Shown here in pieces: positions 12,181 to 26,117 of a stretch of 64,000 nucleotides of DNA. Source of the DNA: Takakia lepidozioides (Eukaryota > Streptophyta > Takakiopsida > Takakiales > Takakiaceae); NCBI GenBank assembly GCA_030704615.1, contig CM060731.1, positions 40,114,001 to 40,178,000 of the forward strand, written 5' to 3'. Made by a program: the position numbers and the translations under genes. The notes beneath the pieces are model-generated. The model searched no databases. It was given only the letters and a program-made list of their open reading frames with translations, and was not told the origin of the DNA. Every line of letters starts with the position of its first letter. Position 1 is the stretch's first letter.

Positions 12181-12680
12181 TCCTCCTCCTTGGATCCAGA
12201 GAGAGAAGGTAAGTCAGCTGCAGCTATGGCTCTCTAACCCTAACATGGCTCTTCCGAGGATGAGCGATGGATGATGCAGAGACATATCAAGGATGAAAGA
12301 GCATTCGGTTTCCAATTGCCTTGAAAGTGGCCGTTGACGGTTACTCCCCATAGCCACCCTGATTACGGTCTACATTGTCCGTGGATGTTGGAGAGGTAGG
12401 TAGAGAGGGAGAGGAGAGAAGCAGCTATGTGAGGAAGAAAACTGGGTTCATGTTATGGAGGTGTAGCTTAAACCATTCCTTTGTGTAGTTATCATGCAGG
12501 CTGTTTGTGCAGATGGCAGATAAGAACTTGTCATTTCAAGGAGTAGAGAACAAAGTAGACTTAGGGAAGCTGTGCGATTGATGGTTGGTGGCTTACTCAA
12601 AAAATCGACGAAACTTGTACTGTGATCGTGATATTATTCATAGATTTTGTCAAGAGGGCTAATGTAACAGCAAGGCCCAC
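12181..12680. promoter_or_regulatory. Divergent intergenic region between NOL11-like gene and CEP131
   Basis: The 500 bases separate two head-to-head genes and probably contain both promoters and the CEP131 5' UTR. No clear TATA box was seen. Confidence 0.4.
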
Positions 12681-15600
12681 AATGGCCAGATGCAGCAAAG
12701 ATCAGAGGCTTAGGAGCTCAGCAGACATATGGCAGTCTATGAAACACATCCGCGCCCCGAAGCTGGCTGGTGAGTCCGAGGACAAGCAGTGGGAGCAACT
12801 TTGTGCACATATGGGTACCTCTTTCTCCCTCCTGGCATTCCTCAAGCCACCTTCTTCATATATTCAAGTTAACAGGGTGCATGTATCGAGGGCTGCACAT
12901 CCATACACGATACTGGGTTCGTTTGGCAATGACTGACAATTCCTGTGAGACACATCACTATCAAGCCACTTGAGTTATGGTTTGAGCTCTGCTGGTAAGA
13001 TGATAGTGATGGAAGTTATGGCATCAATGGACTGCCAGTGGATGAAGTAAAAGAGAGACCACATCGTGCTTGAAATCTCCAAGGCATGTTGTCTGTGTCT
13101 GTGTGTGTGTCTCCTACTGTAACAGGTTTTTTATGTTCCTATTGTCTTAGTTTGAGGAGCGAAAGTACCTATCAGTATGTAAGGCTGCCATTCAGTTCTT
13201 GTGCAGCAGTACCGGAGAGAATAGGACAAATGAAGACTGTCTTAAAGACCAACCTACAAGCAGCGAGTATTCCCACAGCGGTCATTGACATCTCCGACAT
13301 TCATCAGCCCTGCACACCCCGCGCGTCAAGCTGGGCCAAGAAATCAACTAACCGCCTGCCTCCACGCCGTCACATTGCATCTGTTCACTTTAGTACACCT
13401 GTTAAAAGTACAGGACGAACATCGCCCATTGATTTCTCTGAGAATAGGGTCAGCAAGTCTGCAGAATTCCAAGACAACCTAACAGTACGTGATATTCCCA
13501 TCTTTCCAGAACTGCCACATGCGGAGGAGGCTTCCTCTTGCAGTGCTGTGCACCCTATTATTGACAGGCATGCAGCCTTCGAAGATTTCACCACCTTAAC
13601 AGTTCATCCTAGGCAGGTCTGTCCAAACCGATGTACCACTTCCCTTCCCTGCTAACTCCTAGCCAGTCTGGTTGTTACTGTTCACTTGACCCAGTAGTTG
13701 TGGTGGCCTGGGTGTTCTGTAGTAATCCCATAAGTTTTCCAAGCTTCTGGTGGACATCACAAAGTTTTCACTATGCTTAAATCTTCCACATCACCTTTGG
13801 TTCCTGATATTCTTGACTTAATCTGCTAAACCAAGCATATTTCTCACTCATTGTCATCTCTATCATATATGCATATGCACATCCGGATGGACCCTTCGTC
13901 ACATACATGTGGAATTGTTTTCTTGCAGGCACCTCAGCAAAGTATGCTAGCAGTACCTGAACATCAAGGAGAGAGCGGGGCAGTGGGCCTTGCAGGGGCT
14001 GGTTGTCATAAGCACAATAATGTGCAAGAGAGTTCCACCATGGGTGCAGACGAGGGACAAGATGAGCACATGGAAAGGCAGAGTCCAGACCAGAATTGTG
14101 AAAATGCTGTTGAGGAGGTCCAGTTTAGCTTGCCCTCTTTACTTACATTCACTGAGAAAGACCTGAACAGGCAATGCCAGGACAGCCCTGGGCTGAAAGA
14201 GCCTCTGGAGGGCATGAACTTACAAGGCCATCAAGCTTTGCCCCTTGCACTTCCCCTGTCACAACCGTCATCCTCACAGTACCTGCCCCACAAAGCTCCC
14301 TATGACAGAGATAGTGGAACAACAGTCAAGGATCATGAATCCATCAGCAAGGTCGAAGAGCTTACTGTGTGTCCTTTGAAAGGAGAGCGGGTCATAATGC
14401 GCGCCAATATGGCATTTGAAGCCTGCCCTACTGCTGACAACTTCACAGGGCCGGTCTCTAATACGCTTGGTGACCATGGGGAGAGAGCCTCTGGCACTGT
14501 GTATATACCCCAACTTTCAAAATCTGGGGGCTTGCGAAACAAATTATTGCATGCAAATAGGCGCAGTGTAGGCAGCTTGCTTGATGATTCTCATGTAAAC
14601 AAATCAGACGTAGGTTGGAAACGGCAGTCTAAGATCAGATCTCCAAGTTCTATCAAGGGAAGGAGAAGGAAAGAGCGACCCAGACTTGGGAAAACCCAGG
14701 AGTCTGGCAAAGGAACCTTTGAGGAGCACAACATGTGGCCAGACACATGCTCAAGTGCCGAGCTGTCAAGCAGCTCTCTACCATTGTATGCAGACGAGTA
14801 TGAGAGTCTGGCATCAACAGAGGCTGAGGAGGTCCCCATCAGAAGACGGTGGCCTAAGATTCCCCAATACTTTACAAGCTCCAAAGTGAGAGCCGAAATG
14901 GAAAAGTCTGTGCTCATCTCTGAGCCAGTGCAGGAAACTGATAGCAGTAGTACAAATGTAGACACAGAACATGTTGTAGAAGGTGTTTTGGAGGGTGGAT
15001 CAACCTCAGAACAGCTTCTCTCAAGTACTGCTGGCTTAAGGAGGCACTTGGGAAAGGTGTATGCTGTGAAAGAGCGTGAAACAGTGGGAAGGAGTTCGCC
15101 AGGTCGTCCAAAGAGCAGAGCTGGAAAAATGAGGAAGGGAAAATTTGAAGATGTTTCTCAGGAAGAAGAGTCGATTGAAGGATGGGGACCAGTGGGGCAT
15201 ACTGAATCAGTAGCACCTTTAGAAATAGATGGGAGGAGGGCGGTGAAATCCTTACAAAGGACTGGAAATCGAGAAGGACCTGCAAGGATGGAGCATGAAT
15301 CATCTGCCATGCGACAAAAAAAGAGATGGACAGCATTGATTCGGAATCTAACACAGGATACTACAGTCATCATCCTTCCAACTTCTTCACATCATGGACA
15401 GGATGCAAATCAGCACCCACATCAGGTGCCTGCGACCACACCCCCAGATGTGGACCCTCATTTACCCTGTGTTCTTGAACTGGACTTAAAAGAAGCCCAA
15501 GATCCACAAGATCGACAAACCCCCAGAAGCAATATTACTGACAAAGAGAAACAGGGCCTTCCAGCACCCGAGATAAGCTTGATGTGCACTAAAACACCCC

Positions 15601-18600
15601 CTGCACTCAGCACCACACATATACACTGCCTAAAAGCCGAAGGATCATTGCTGCCAAATATGCCAATTGATCGAGAGGATTCCAGTTCTTCAGAAAGTAT
15701 AGATGAAAAGCATGTAGACAAAAATAGCATGCAGGCATTCCAGCAAGCACCCCAGGCCAATGTGCGAGATTTATTTGTTGTCGACTGTGATAGCCCAGGA
15801 ACCATGAACCAAATGTATATTGAGGAAGAGAGACGGTATGCTCAAAGGAATGTCAGGAGTGACGAGGACTCGGACGTTGCAAATAAGGCATCCTCCTCTG
15901 CTCATCAGGGGACTGCAGACGAAGCTTATGTGCATCGTGCATCACTCTCTACTGAGAAGCTTTGTAGCATTCTTTCATATCTGGGGCAAGTTGAGGAGTC
16001 CAACCTGCACGAGAACTGCAGCCTCGTTCATAAGGTTGGTGCATCAACGGGCATATGCTACAGCCCCACTGACAATTTCTCGCCACGCACAGTGCTGGAA
16101 CCTGAGGACACCATCTCTCTCACAGGTTCCACTCAGACAGTTATTTCCACAGCCCTCTCAGCAGAGGGGGATCCCAAGGTTTTCGATCAAAGTCCCGCAC
16201 TTGCCGCTTCTGTGTTTGATGATGTCAGAAAAAAGGTGAAGGAGTTGAAGAGTCGAATATCCAACCACCAGAGTCGCATTGTTGACTTGGAGTTAGAAAA
16301 GGAGAAGCTGATCGGTGAACGGGAGAAAGACCTCTCTATGTGAGTATCCATGAGTATCTCATCTGTTCCCCTTGCGTGATACAACAAAATAGACGTGTTC
16401 CTGTCATTTGTGCTCTCACAAGAACAGCTTTCCAACTTGGGCTTTCTCAGGTCTGCAGAAAAGGCTTACATAAAGTGATACTGCATGCTTCCATTAATGA
16501 ACACAGGATTCTAGGCAATCATGTGCTTGAAATTTCTGAAGAATCGAGGAGCTGGTTCTCTCCCAGAGTTGTCCAACAATAAACCTTTAAGCCTTGGAGG
16601 TAAGTGCATGATTGTCTTGCAGAGAACGACAGAAGTATGGTCAAGAGCTAGAAATTCAGGCAGCAAAGTACAAAGATGCCATCCAGCACCACCTGTCTCT
16701 CAATGAGAAAATGCTTAAAGACAAGGAAGTCCTATCAGAGAAGTGTTGCAACCTTGCTGGTATTCTGAGTGTGGCAGAGTCAAAGGTACTCAGATATGAT
16801 TCTTTGCACTCACTTGCATCATGATGAAAACTTATGTACAATTGGTATTGATGAGAGCATGAAGTTTATAGGTCAAAAGTGGGGGACAAACTTGTGTGCG
16901 GTGTTAGTGAATGAGATAAAACAGATGACATGGAAAAAGAGGGAAGAGAGAAGGGAAGGGAGGAGGCCTGTTCTCTAAGTCAAAACACTACTATTTTGCA
17001 GTTTGATGACAAGGTGAAATCAATGAGTGAGCAGTGGTCGGGGGAGATGAAAAAGGTACAAGCCAAATCCTTGCTTCTAATTAAATTTCAAATTTGCTCG
17101 GCAATTCATACCATGGGCCACATTCTCACATGACGATGATGACATACAGTTATCAAGAAGAATTTTGTCAAGCTAGTACAGCTTTGGAATGATAAGTTCA
17201 CAGCAGGGAGCCTTATTCCAGCAAGTCTATCCAGATTTGTCATGATTGCAGTCATACATAGTCACTTGCCCTTGCCAACACACTCTCATATGGGCATGCA
17301 GGCAAGAGAGATGTGGAATGCAGGAGACAAATCGAGACAAAAAGCTTGGATGGACAAAAAAACCAAGGAAATCAAGGAGATAACAATCAAGGGCCTCGAA
17401 CCCCATATCGACGAAATTGTGCAGGTGATTCTGACATATACTTAGCATATTGCAACATACATCATGCTCAACTCTGAGAGGAGTCTTGTGGTGGGGCTGC
17501 TAGCTGCATGCCCATAAGGGTAAGTACATAAACAGAAGAGGAACCATGTATAGCTGGCCGTCCCATATACGACCGAGTATAGAACTGAAGGCACAGACCG
17601 AACTGCAGCTTCACATGTGCTGGCCTCCTCACCTGCAACAAGCATTGGCTAGCAGAGTGAATAGAAGCCAATTGACCATACCGTCCACAGAGGACAGAAC
17701 AATGTGCACTGTATGGTTCATGGCAGGTGACACATGCATGTAAACACCACTGCATCATGCTGTTTAGGCTGGGCAGCTAGAAGTCCAAAGGCACCTGTCA
17801 TGCCCTTCGGCTGACTGGCTTTTGTTCCCACCGACTGACAAGAAGAAAGGAAGACTTCAGAATGCCAAAGACCAAATAGAGAAGACAGCGACGAGAAAAC
17901 AGTGAGAGCCAGAGAGAAAGAGACATTTAGAGGCATGGAGTTTGATGCAAGTTTTGGTTGTGCCAAGCAGAAGCATAAGCTAGAGGTGCAAAAGCTGGGG
18001 GCAAGGCATGCTGAGGAGTTGCAAAAGCAGCTGGAGGCCCAGGGTCTTGAGCACCGCCGCAGCCTGTGTGACCTCCGTGACCGCCTTCAAAAGGTAGCCT
18101 GTCAGTCATGGCTATAGCGAGGTATAGAGTGCATACATCTTCGTTTTCAAAAAAAATCTTGGATTACTTGAAACTCACAGCCTGGCATTTGAAGCAGGAG
18201 CGAGATGAAATGCTAGACCGAGAGCGCCTTGCTGCCAATGCTCGGATGAATGAGGTGGCTGAGAGGTAACCCTCTACTGTCCATGAATGCGTTAAACAGT
18301 GGGGAGAGCCCTGAATCAACTTGTGGATGCCCTTGTTAAGTCATGGCAAATTCAGGTTCATCCTAGATGAAAGGAACAAATTTGTCATTTGACCTCTCTT
18401 TGCAGGATCCCACTAGACAATCAAGATATTAATAATCCATACTTCTCGTTTTCCTTGGGTCTCGTTGTTTGGGGCAGGCACTATTACAGGGGACCAAGTA
18501 GGCAAATAACCGGGAAATGAAATGTTGACTCTTAGCCACCTGGAACAGTTAATGCTGTGGTGGTGTGCAATAAATCTTCTTTCCAGTTCTCAACATGTGC

Positions 18601-21016
18601 GAGGGCACGATGGTCGAGTGGTAAGAGAAAAATGGTATGGGCAGGTATGAGCAGCAGGCAATCCAACAGCGGATGCGTATTGCGAGTGACCTGGCGGCCC
18701 AGCTAGAGCGCTCTGAGGCAGGCCGTCGTGATGACAAGCAATATGCTCAGGAGTTTCTTGCACGTCTCCAAAAAGAGGCTGCTGAAAGGTCTCAATCTTT
18801 CTTTCTCTCTTGAGTTTCTGCGGATGCTGTAAGTACCATTTTATTTCTCGCTCCCTCTAGGAAACCCTGGACGTACAAATTTCTTCTCCTTGTCTCATGT
18901 CTTCAGAGGAAAGGGCAAAATCCTGGATTCAGCTTATCAGAAAATCCTTTCATGTGCTACCTTAGTAAGGCTGATAAAGCCTTACAGAATTTGTCAGAAA
19001 TCAAGAACCCCAAGCTTTCAGAAGCAACTTGAAGCCAAGCCACCAGTACCAAGGTGCCACATCCAGGGTAAGCACCAAAAAGGCACCAAGGTCACAAAAG
19101 ACGCTAGATGTCCTTCGAAAGCCCAACACACTTCTGGATTTCGAGAAGCCCAAGCTTCCAGGACTAACTTGAAACAAAAGCCACCTCCACCAGCCCGTCA
19201 ACGCACTGGGAGGCAGCCCAAGTTTCAACATCAAACTTGAGTAACACCAAGCCAAGTCACCAAGTCAAATGCTCAACACAAATAATAAATGTGGTTGGGG
19301 TCTAATTGCTGGGTGCTCACACACAGCAAGTTGGGTGCTTGTGTGAAGGGCTTTCTAGAGGGTATTTGGACAACCCGAACTAATTGTCATTATCAAGGTA
19401 AGTCACACTACCCAAGTGAGCCCCTCACAAAGGTACTGACTGTTCCCTATTGTTCCACCCAAACTGGGACGGGGTCTATGGCCACAAGGCCACAGCTGGG
19501 CCTCTTCTGGACAAAATAAGTTCCTCCTTCTAGTTCTCCTTCTTGCTTTGTGAGCATAATAATTTTCTTCTCCTCTTTCAAACCTCAGCTTCTCAGACAG
19601 TCTTTACCTTGGAGGTATGGGATCAAGGTAGCAATGTAGGCTCAGGACAGAGTACTAATAGAGATGCATGACACAGGGAGGAAGCACTGAGAAAGCAGTT
19701 AGAGAAGGTACTGGAGGAAGCAATGGCAAAGAAAGAGCAACAGATTGAAACGCTCAAGGCTCAGATGGCTGCCAATGCTCGTGAGTGGCAGCAACAATTT
19801 GATGACCGCCTTGCTCAAAAATTGCAGCAAAAACAACTAGAGCTTCATGCAACGTATGTCACTGCTAGACATGGATTTCAGCTCCTTAATTCAGCTGTTA
19901 TATCCTTATCTAAACAAAGGGTGCAGGCGACAGAGAGAGAAATGAAATGATATTTTACAATGCCCGCGGGAAGCTCAAAGGGCTTGTGGGACAATAGAAA
20001 GCATGAAACAAGAAATAGAGAGGGACCTCTCCACAAGCAGCCCAAAAAACCCAAAAATGGAAGGAAAAAAAAACCCACACGAGAAAGAAAGAAGAACCTT
20101 TACAACGCACAGAGGGTCACGATGGCCCATGAGACAAGGCAGAACAAACCAAGAACTAAAAAGGGACAAATATCATGATGATTATCTGCTGGCTAAATAT
20201 TTCACAATGGCTAAATATCTACTGCAATATGTGTATAGTTATGTCTGTGGATCTCATGGATGCTCATCATTCACATCAGGAAAGACAAATAATTGAGGAT
20301 TCATGCTGGCAGGTTCATAAAAGAACGAGATGAAGAGATTGAACTTGTGATTGAGAGGTTGGAGAATGAAAAAGATGAAGGGATTGCTCAAAATAAGAGG
20401 GAGGAAGCAATGAGGATAGAGGAGGTAATGAAGGAGAAGCTTGACCTTGACAAGAAACTGAAGGACTACGAGTCAAAATTTACTGCTCTCAACAGCACCG
20501 CCCTCCAGGTACAATCATTTCCTATATGCACTGTACTTGTGCGTGTGGATTTATCTCACCAGTCTTATTGTATTTATGCTCGAGTTTTGTTCTCTACAAG
20601 CAGGGGAAGGCAAGGGCAGAGAAGGAGCTTGAGGAGGCAGAGACAGAGATGGGATCAATGCGTAGGAAAATGGAGAATCAAACTCAACTGATTCAGAAGC
20701 TGCATGGCCAGGTATGCTACTATTCTTTTACCAAGCATTTCATAGTTGGCGCTGATCACACTCTTCAAATCTGATAATTTTAAATGAGAGTGAAACCAAG
20801 AGGTGTTTTGGGATACACATAAAGCTGGATAAATGGACATACCAGTGATCACTGACATGTGCGATTCAACAGGTTCTGCAACAGAATAACAACATGAAAT
20901 TGCAAGAAGAGAGTTTTCATGTCCTTCTGAAGTCAGAGCAGGACAAGTTACAACTCACATTGGGAGACCTGCACCAGTGCAACGCCAAAGCTCAGGAAGT
21001 GCGAAACCGCAAGGTC

Positions 21017-21052
<36 letters not shown>

Positions 21053-23233
21053 CATGTTTTCCTCCAATTGTAATTGGGATGCACATATCCGGAAAGTTGT
21101 TCAAACTGGCAAGGGCAAAGCTCTGGGGCTCACTAAATTTTTCCACTGCAGAGGGGTCAACTCTGAGGTTAAGAAAACCATGCTTTGTCGCGTTATTAGA
21201 CCTGCCTTGGAGTACGGATCTGCTACATGGGTTGATAACTCCAACCAGGCTAAGTCTCTAGAATCCATTCAAGTGGGGGTGCTTAAGGAGTGTATGTCAG
21301 CATGCTCCAAAACAGCCAATGTGGCTGTTCGGGGTGAGTATGGCATTCCGTCCTTAAGCTCCCGACGAGATGAATTCAAGGTCAGATGGTGGGGTCAGCT
21401 GCAACATATGCCCAACACCAGATATCCTAAGTTAATCGACTCTATATCTTGGAAACAGGACCGCCCTGTCAAACAGGCTAAGTCCTGGCAGAAGAGAGTA
21501 GAAGAGATTCTCAAGGACCTGGACCTGGATCCGCAAGTCTTGACCCTGCTGGATAAATCTGACTTAGAGGCTGTAGTGTCCTCAGCCATGTCTGTTGCCA
21601 TGAGATTGTCTGATGAAAATGAAGTTAGGCAGAAAACTTCCCTGAACTTGTTTCCAGTCAGTGACATGGGGGAGGACATCTTGGATGACCTCAAGGGTCT
21701 ACCCAGACTGAAATTTAAACTCAGGGCAGGAAGCCTACCTTTGAACAGCAAACAGAAGCAGAGAGGAAAGGGAGAGTGCAATTGCCCGCAGTGTGGGCAA
21801 TCTGAAGACAGTATTCACTTTCTGATACACTGTCCGGGGTTCTCTCACCAAAGAGACGCTCTCTTCAATTCTATCAAGGGAATTGTGCCTGTACCCCTGT
21901 TTAACAACTTTGAAAGTCTCGAGGCTGAGCCAAAAGCCCAGGCCCTCCTGAGGCCTAGTTTTTGGGCAAATCACACACCGCAGATTGATGCTTGTGTGAA
22001 GGGATTTCTAGAGGATATCTGGAAAACCCGGATTAATTCTATATATGATGGTAAGTCACACTACCAACGTCAGCCCCTGACAGAGGTAGGTTCTGTCCCT
22101 TTTGTTCCCGCTCAAACTGGGCGCGGGGTCAATGGCCACAAGGCTACGGCAAACAACGTCTTATGAGTACAATCTCTTTCTGCATCTCTGATTCATTGTC
22201 CTGGGTGAGTCAGAGAGCCGCCCTCTTCAAATCCATCAAGAAATTTGTTCCTGTACCTCTGTTTACCAACTTTGAAAATCTTGAGGCTGAGCCAAAAGCC
22301 CAGGCCCTTTTGGGGCCTAGTTATTGGGCAAATCACACACAGTAAAGGGATTTCTAGAGGTTATCTGGATAAATCTGATCAATTGTCTGTTCCAAGGTAA
22401 GTCATACTACCGACATCTGCCCCTGGCAAAGGTAGTTTCTGTCCCTTTGTGTTCCACTCAAACTCGGTGGGGTCATTGGCCACAAGGCTACGGCAAACAA
22501 GGTCTTATGAGTACATTCTCTCTTTCTGTATCAACTTTATCTACAAAGGTAGGCTCCACTATTGCTACAAGCCCTCAAAATGGTCATGGGCCCTATTCTG
22601 CTTCATCTCTGTCCAATAGGGAGTGCAGGGTCTATGATCACAAATACACTACAGCAAGGACACTCTGAGGTGTACACCTCTCTCATCTGTATGTGGGCAG
22701 TTTGCCCTTCCGAAATGTTGCTTTGTAAAAGTACACCTACTCCCACTAAAACTACTATGCTCTCTAGCAAGAGAAAGTTCAGAGCAAGATTAGCCCAGGT
22801 TGTAAACCCCTGCAGGGAACTGGTTGAATTTGGATTGTCTCTGGAAATGGGAGGCTGGTGTCACCTCAGAGCTGCTCTACGACAATACTAACCCCCTGAA
22901 TTTCTATCATGTTTCTGGTCAGATGGAAGGAAAAAGGCATTTATAAGATCCTTGGTATCCCTCTTGCTGTCCTGCCTCATCTCCCCCTTACCCCCCCCCC
23001 CACCAACCCTTCAAAAAAGCACCTTCCCCTCACTTCCTGTTTAATGAGCAAGCAGCCTGATGATGCAGGTTGAAGAGTTAGCAGAGGTGGAAGCACGGGT
23101 GAGGCAAGCAATTATGAAAAAAGATACTGTAATTGCTGGGCTGCGAGAACAGCTCTTGACAGCCCAGAAGCAGATTGAGCACACCGAAATCCTACTTCAG
23201 CAAGAGCATAATGCCATCATATCTGAGTCTTAG
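12681..23233 (+). CDS. CEP131: CEP131/AZI1 homologue, centriolar satellite and basal body protein
   Basis: Fifteen exons join in phase at GT-AG sites: 12681-12769, 13207-13616, 13930-16339, 16623-16785, 17002-17055, 17302-17424, 17971-18093, 18198-18265, 18645-18788, 19677-19853, 20313-20508, 20604-20711, 20873-21013 and 23069-23233 were traced; a further small exon may be missed. The N-terminal half (mostly one 2.4-kb exon) is disordered and Ser/Glu-rich. The C-terminal half is coiled coil with CEP131 hallmarks in order: KMLKDKEVLSEKC, TKEIKEITIKGLEPHIDEI, ERDEEIELVIERLENE, and a final ARVRQAIMKKDTVIAGLREQ. CEP131 serves cilium and flagellum assembly in animals; in plants the role would be in basal bodies of motile sperm. 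The weakest points are the 5' exon and ATG choice. Introns contain LINE tails and microsatellites, but the ORF is unbroken. Confidence 0.85.
19285..19520 (+). mobile_element. LINE 3' fragment in a CEP131 intron
   Basis: The fragment encodes KGFLEGIWTTRTNCHYQGK and lies within the intron 18789-19676. It is the same tail as at 10.24-10.6 kb and 21.97-22.17 kb, in the sense orientation. Confidence 0.7.
21021..21047. repeat. TC microsatellite
   Basis: A (CT)n tract of about 27 bases lies just after the donor at 21014 and directly before the LINE remnant. Confidence 0.95.
21048..22911 (+). mobile_element. 5'-truncated LINE remnant with a second partial copy, in the last CEP131 intron
   Basis: A 370-codon frame (21054-22166) carries the C-terminal part of a LINE ORF2 protein: a post-reverse-transcriptase region (RPALEYGSATW, FKVRWWGQLQHMP) and a terminal Cys/His motif (CNCPQCGQSEDSIHFLIHCPG). 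The catalytic YxDD core is absent. A second diverged copy of the last 200 bases follows at 22190-22520 (AALFKSIKKFVPVPLF repeats AALFNSI...). The whole unit lies in the intron 21014-23068 in the same orientation as CEP131, so it must be spliced out or end transcripts early. Confidence 0.8.
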
Positions 23234-24707
23234 CACCACCCTGTGTGTGGATTTTGATAAGAAAATCATCAATATCTTATCAAGGCAATGACTAGGTAGA
23301 AGGCACACACCTTGCATGCCATATCCAGACTGAAACTGCACTAGTCCACAGCCATTGCGCACTTTCCGGCTTCACAAATTTGAGTTGAAATAAGAGCCCT
23401 CAAGTTGATAGCTTCTGCAGTTCTCACAGCTGAAACCTTTCTTCTGTGATGAACTGCTCGCACAGTCCTAGATTTTCTTCTCCTTCTGTTTCCCATGTAA
23501 AAGGGGTTGTCAACTAACGCACTGCCCTGCTAGCAGTTTGTTGTCAAAGGTCCCAACTTTCACAGCAAAATAAATTTGTCAGCTAGAACTAGACTGCTGA
23601 GAGGTGTGGGATACAAGAGGTGGGACAAGCTTGAAGTCATCTTGAAGGGTAAAACCCTGACGGAAAGAATGGTCCTCATGGATACTGGCCCAATGTGGTG
23701 ACAACTACAAGTCACCTCAACAAATGTTAACTGTTATGAAAGAAGCAGACAGGCAAAGTGAGGTGTCAGTAATGTTCATGAAGCACTAGGGCAGCCTGTG
23801 CTGTTGGCCCAAGTGTCCAGTGTCATCTAAGTCCAAGTGCAATCCCCTATGTATCCAGAGACCCTGCAGTTTGGGAGATCTCCATGTCATTGTTCCACGA
23901 AAGCCCACTTTGCTATTTTTCACGAATTTCCAGCGACCAAAAGTACTCGAAATTCCATATCTCCCACACTGCAGGTCCAAAAATCATGAGACCAAGTCAG
24001 TGCACCCCTCCTCATCGAGGACTTTCCAACAGTACCAAGCACCAGGGCTGGGGCCTCGCGGCCCTTACTAGCAAAGAATACTTCACATGGTGATTCTTCT
24101 TACCGTGCTCGTTGTAATTTACAGAGTCAATGGGACATTGCGGTTCACCACAACCCCGTCAAAATAGTTTGCATTCTGCATCTACAAATACTATCCCTTC
24201 AGGATGGGGTTAAGGAGACAGACATAGATGGATGTACTCATGAGTTGTCACACTTTGCCATCAAAGCAGATATTTGAGCCTCACAGGGATGTTCTCTGCA
24301 GGTTACTAACCACCTGGTGGAGAGACTCAAAATTCGTGTGTATCAGATACCAAGCCCATGCAATTGAAGACTGGTATGCTGATTGGATCTGTCTTAAGTT
24401 GAACCACTGACCATTATTCCCTACCCACTGGCTGCAACATATCCCTAAGATGTGCAGGTCTCTAACATCTGATGCATTCAAGGCTAGGACCATCCTGTTA
24501 CATTTTACTCGAAGGAGGCAGACTTCATAACAGATGGAAGTTGCTCTGATGGCTCTTTTAAGAATGAAGGCTTGAGACCCTTAATGCTTCCAATGCAGGA
24601 ATCTTCTGAAAGTGGGCTTAAACCGATTAGAGGCTTATGTGCTGTCTCTCCAAAACCCACAGTTGGACATCCAATTTTTCCAGCTGCAAACTGCACAGCT
24701 GACAGAA
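23234..24707. other. Intergenic region, no supported gene
   Basis: This lies between the convergent 3' ends of CEP131 and the RNase P subunit gene. The ORFs are short, without conserved motifs. The first few hundred bases should be the CEP131 3' UTR. Confidence 0.4.
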
Positions 24708-25938
24708 TTAGGCTCTCCTTTCCAGAAAAGAAATGGAACCCTGTGAAAGGGTGAGGGTTCCAGTACTAGGGATGTGCTCCGACGTGGAAGAGGTCAATTC
24801 CTTAAGAGTTGCCCAGCCTTTGCGCTTCCTCCTTTTGCTGCCACTGCCTGATATGCTACCTGGTGTGTCAACAGCCAAGGAAGACTGGCCTTGGGGGATA
24901 TTTCCTTGTGAGGAGACCAGCCTTGGAGGCCTCTCTGCACTTCCTGGTACCAACTTGTCACTAACAGCACTGAGATCAAATGATAGAGAATTTCCCAATG
25001 TATTGAGGTGTGTGCGGGCCGCTGCCTGCACCATCTTGGTCTTCACATACTCTTTTGAGGTTCCTGGGACTGCATTTCCATGCTTACAAAAATGGCAGTG
25101 GTACATGATGTTGTTCTGAAACGCCCCTGCTTCCACACCTTTTAATTTGCCCTTTTTCCTGGGTTTACCTATGCGTACTGAGCAATTGATGCCTGGTTGA
25201 AGAATGGACTCACACCTATTGCACATGAGCGAAATACATGTATAAGTGAATTGATAAGTGCCACACAAAGTATAGAAATTCGACAGAGTTAGGAGCAGAA
25301 AAATTCAAATTCAATCATAATTTAGGGTCATGTAGATGGAGGGACTGGAGTGAGGAACGGAATTGAGTAGGAATGGAAAGAGATAGACCAAGGTATTAAC
25401 TCGTGTAATTCCAAACGATGATACACATCTCCAGTATCAGTTGTCTTCCAGGAAATGGTGCCTTAAGAGGATACAACTGTCGAGAAAATCATGTGTCCGC
25501 ATGAAGAGGAAAGACCAAATGAAGAGAAAAGACCAAGGAGGTATTCGTTCTGTGAAGAGAAAAGACCAAAAACGAATTACTCCTATGAAGGAAAGGAACA
25601 GCAACATACAATTGGCATGTCGAATAAATCAAGGATGCCGGTGACGGGATGGCTGCCAACTGACAGGAGATTTCCAGACGACATCCCAGCAGAGCTCCAA
25701 GGGGGGGTACTGCGCTGCTGGCCCAGCGAGCCAACCTCAAAAGATGATCTGCTCGTAGCGACGCCGCCTGATGGCTGCTGCTCGGTTGCTGCCCACCCCT
25801 TCCCACCTGCTGTCTGAGTGTCTGAGAAGTGCGGCCCGACCCTTGTGGATTGCTCGTGGGCACGGTGGTCGTCAGCTTGGTCTTCTTGCGAGGCTTTCTC
25901 GCCATCGCTCTTAGAGCTTCCTCAGTGTAAACTCGCAA
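24708..25938 (-). CDS. RNase P/MRP protein subunit, Rpp21/RPR2 family
   Basis: Two exons on the minus strand: 25938-25610 and 25215-24708, joined at donor GTATGT and acceptor AATAG, giving about 278 codons. The splice creates TCQLCES, completing the first C-x2-C zinc pair; the second is YHCHFCKH. Between them lies LQPGINCSVRIGKPRKK, the family's PG-x-VR core. The N-terminal exon has ADHLLRLARWAS...LGALLG, fitting the helical N-terminus of Rpp21. Rpp21/RPR2 proteins bind a zinc ion and help RNase P or MRP process tRNA or rRNA precursors in the nucleus. The Ser/Gly-rich C-terminal tail with KRRKRKG looks like a nuclear localisation signal. The start at 25938 (MRVYTEEAL) could be internal to a longer 5' exon. 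Confidence 0.75.
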
Positions 25939-25961
25939 ACCCGTACCCTAAGAAGTTGATG

Positions 25962-25990
25962 AGTTATATATGTATATATATATATATCTT
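25962..25990. repeat. TA-rich microsatellite
   Basis: A short alternating TA tract just upstream of the RNase P subunit start. It is an unlikely TATA box because of its length, but it lies where a promoter is expected. Confidence 0.8.
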
Positions 25991-26117
25991 ACACATATTA
26001 TCCCCTCTGTAAAAAGGTTAGGCTTGTAGGGGTAATAAGTAATAAGTAATAAGAGATGGGAGGGAAGAAGGACCAAAGACAACATGCTGGAAGTGTGGTG
26101 CTTGGCTTTGGATACTA

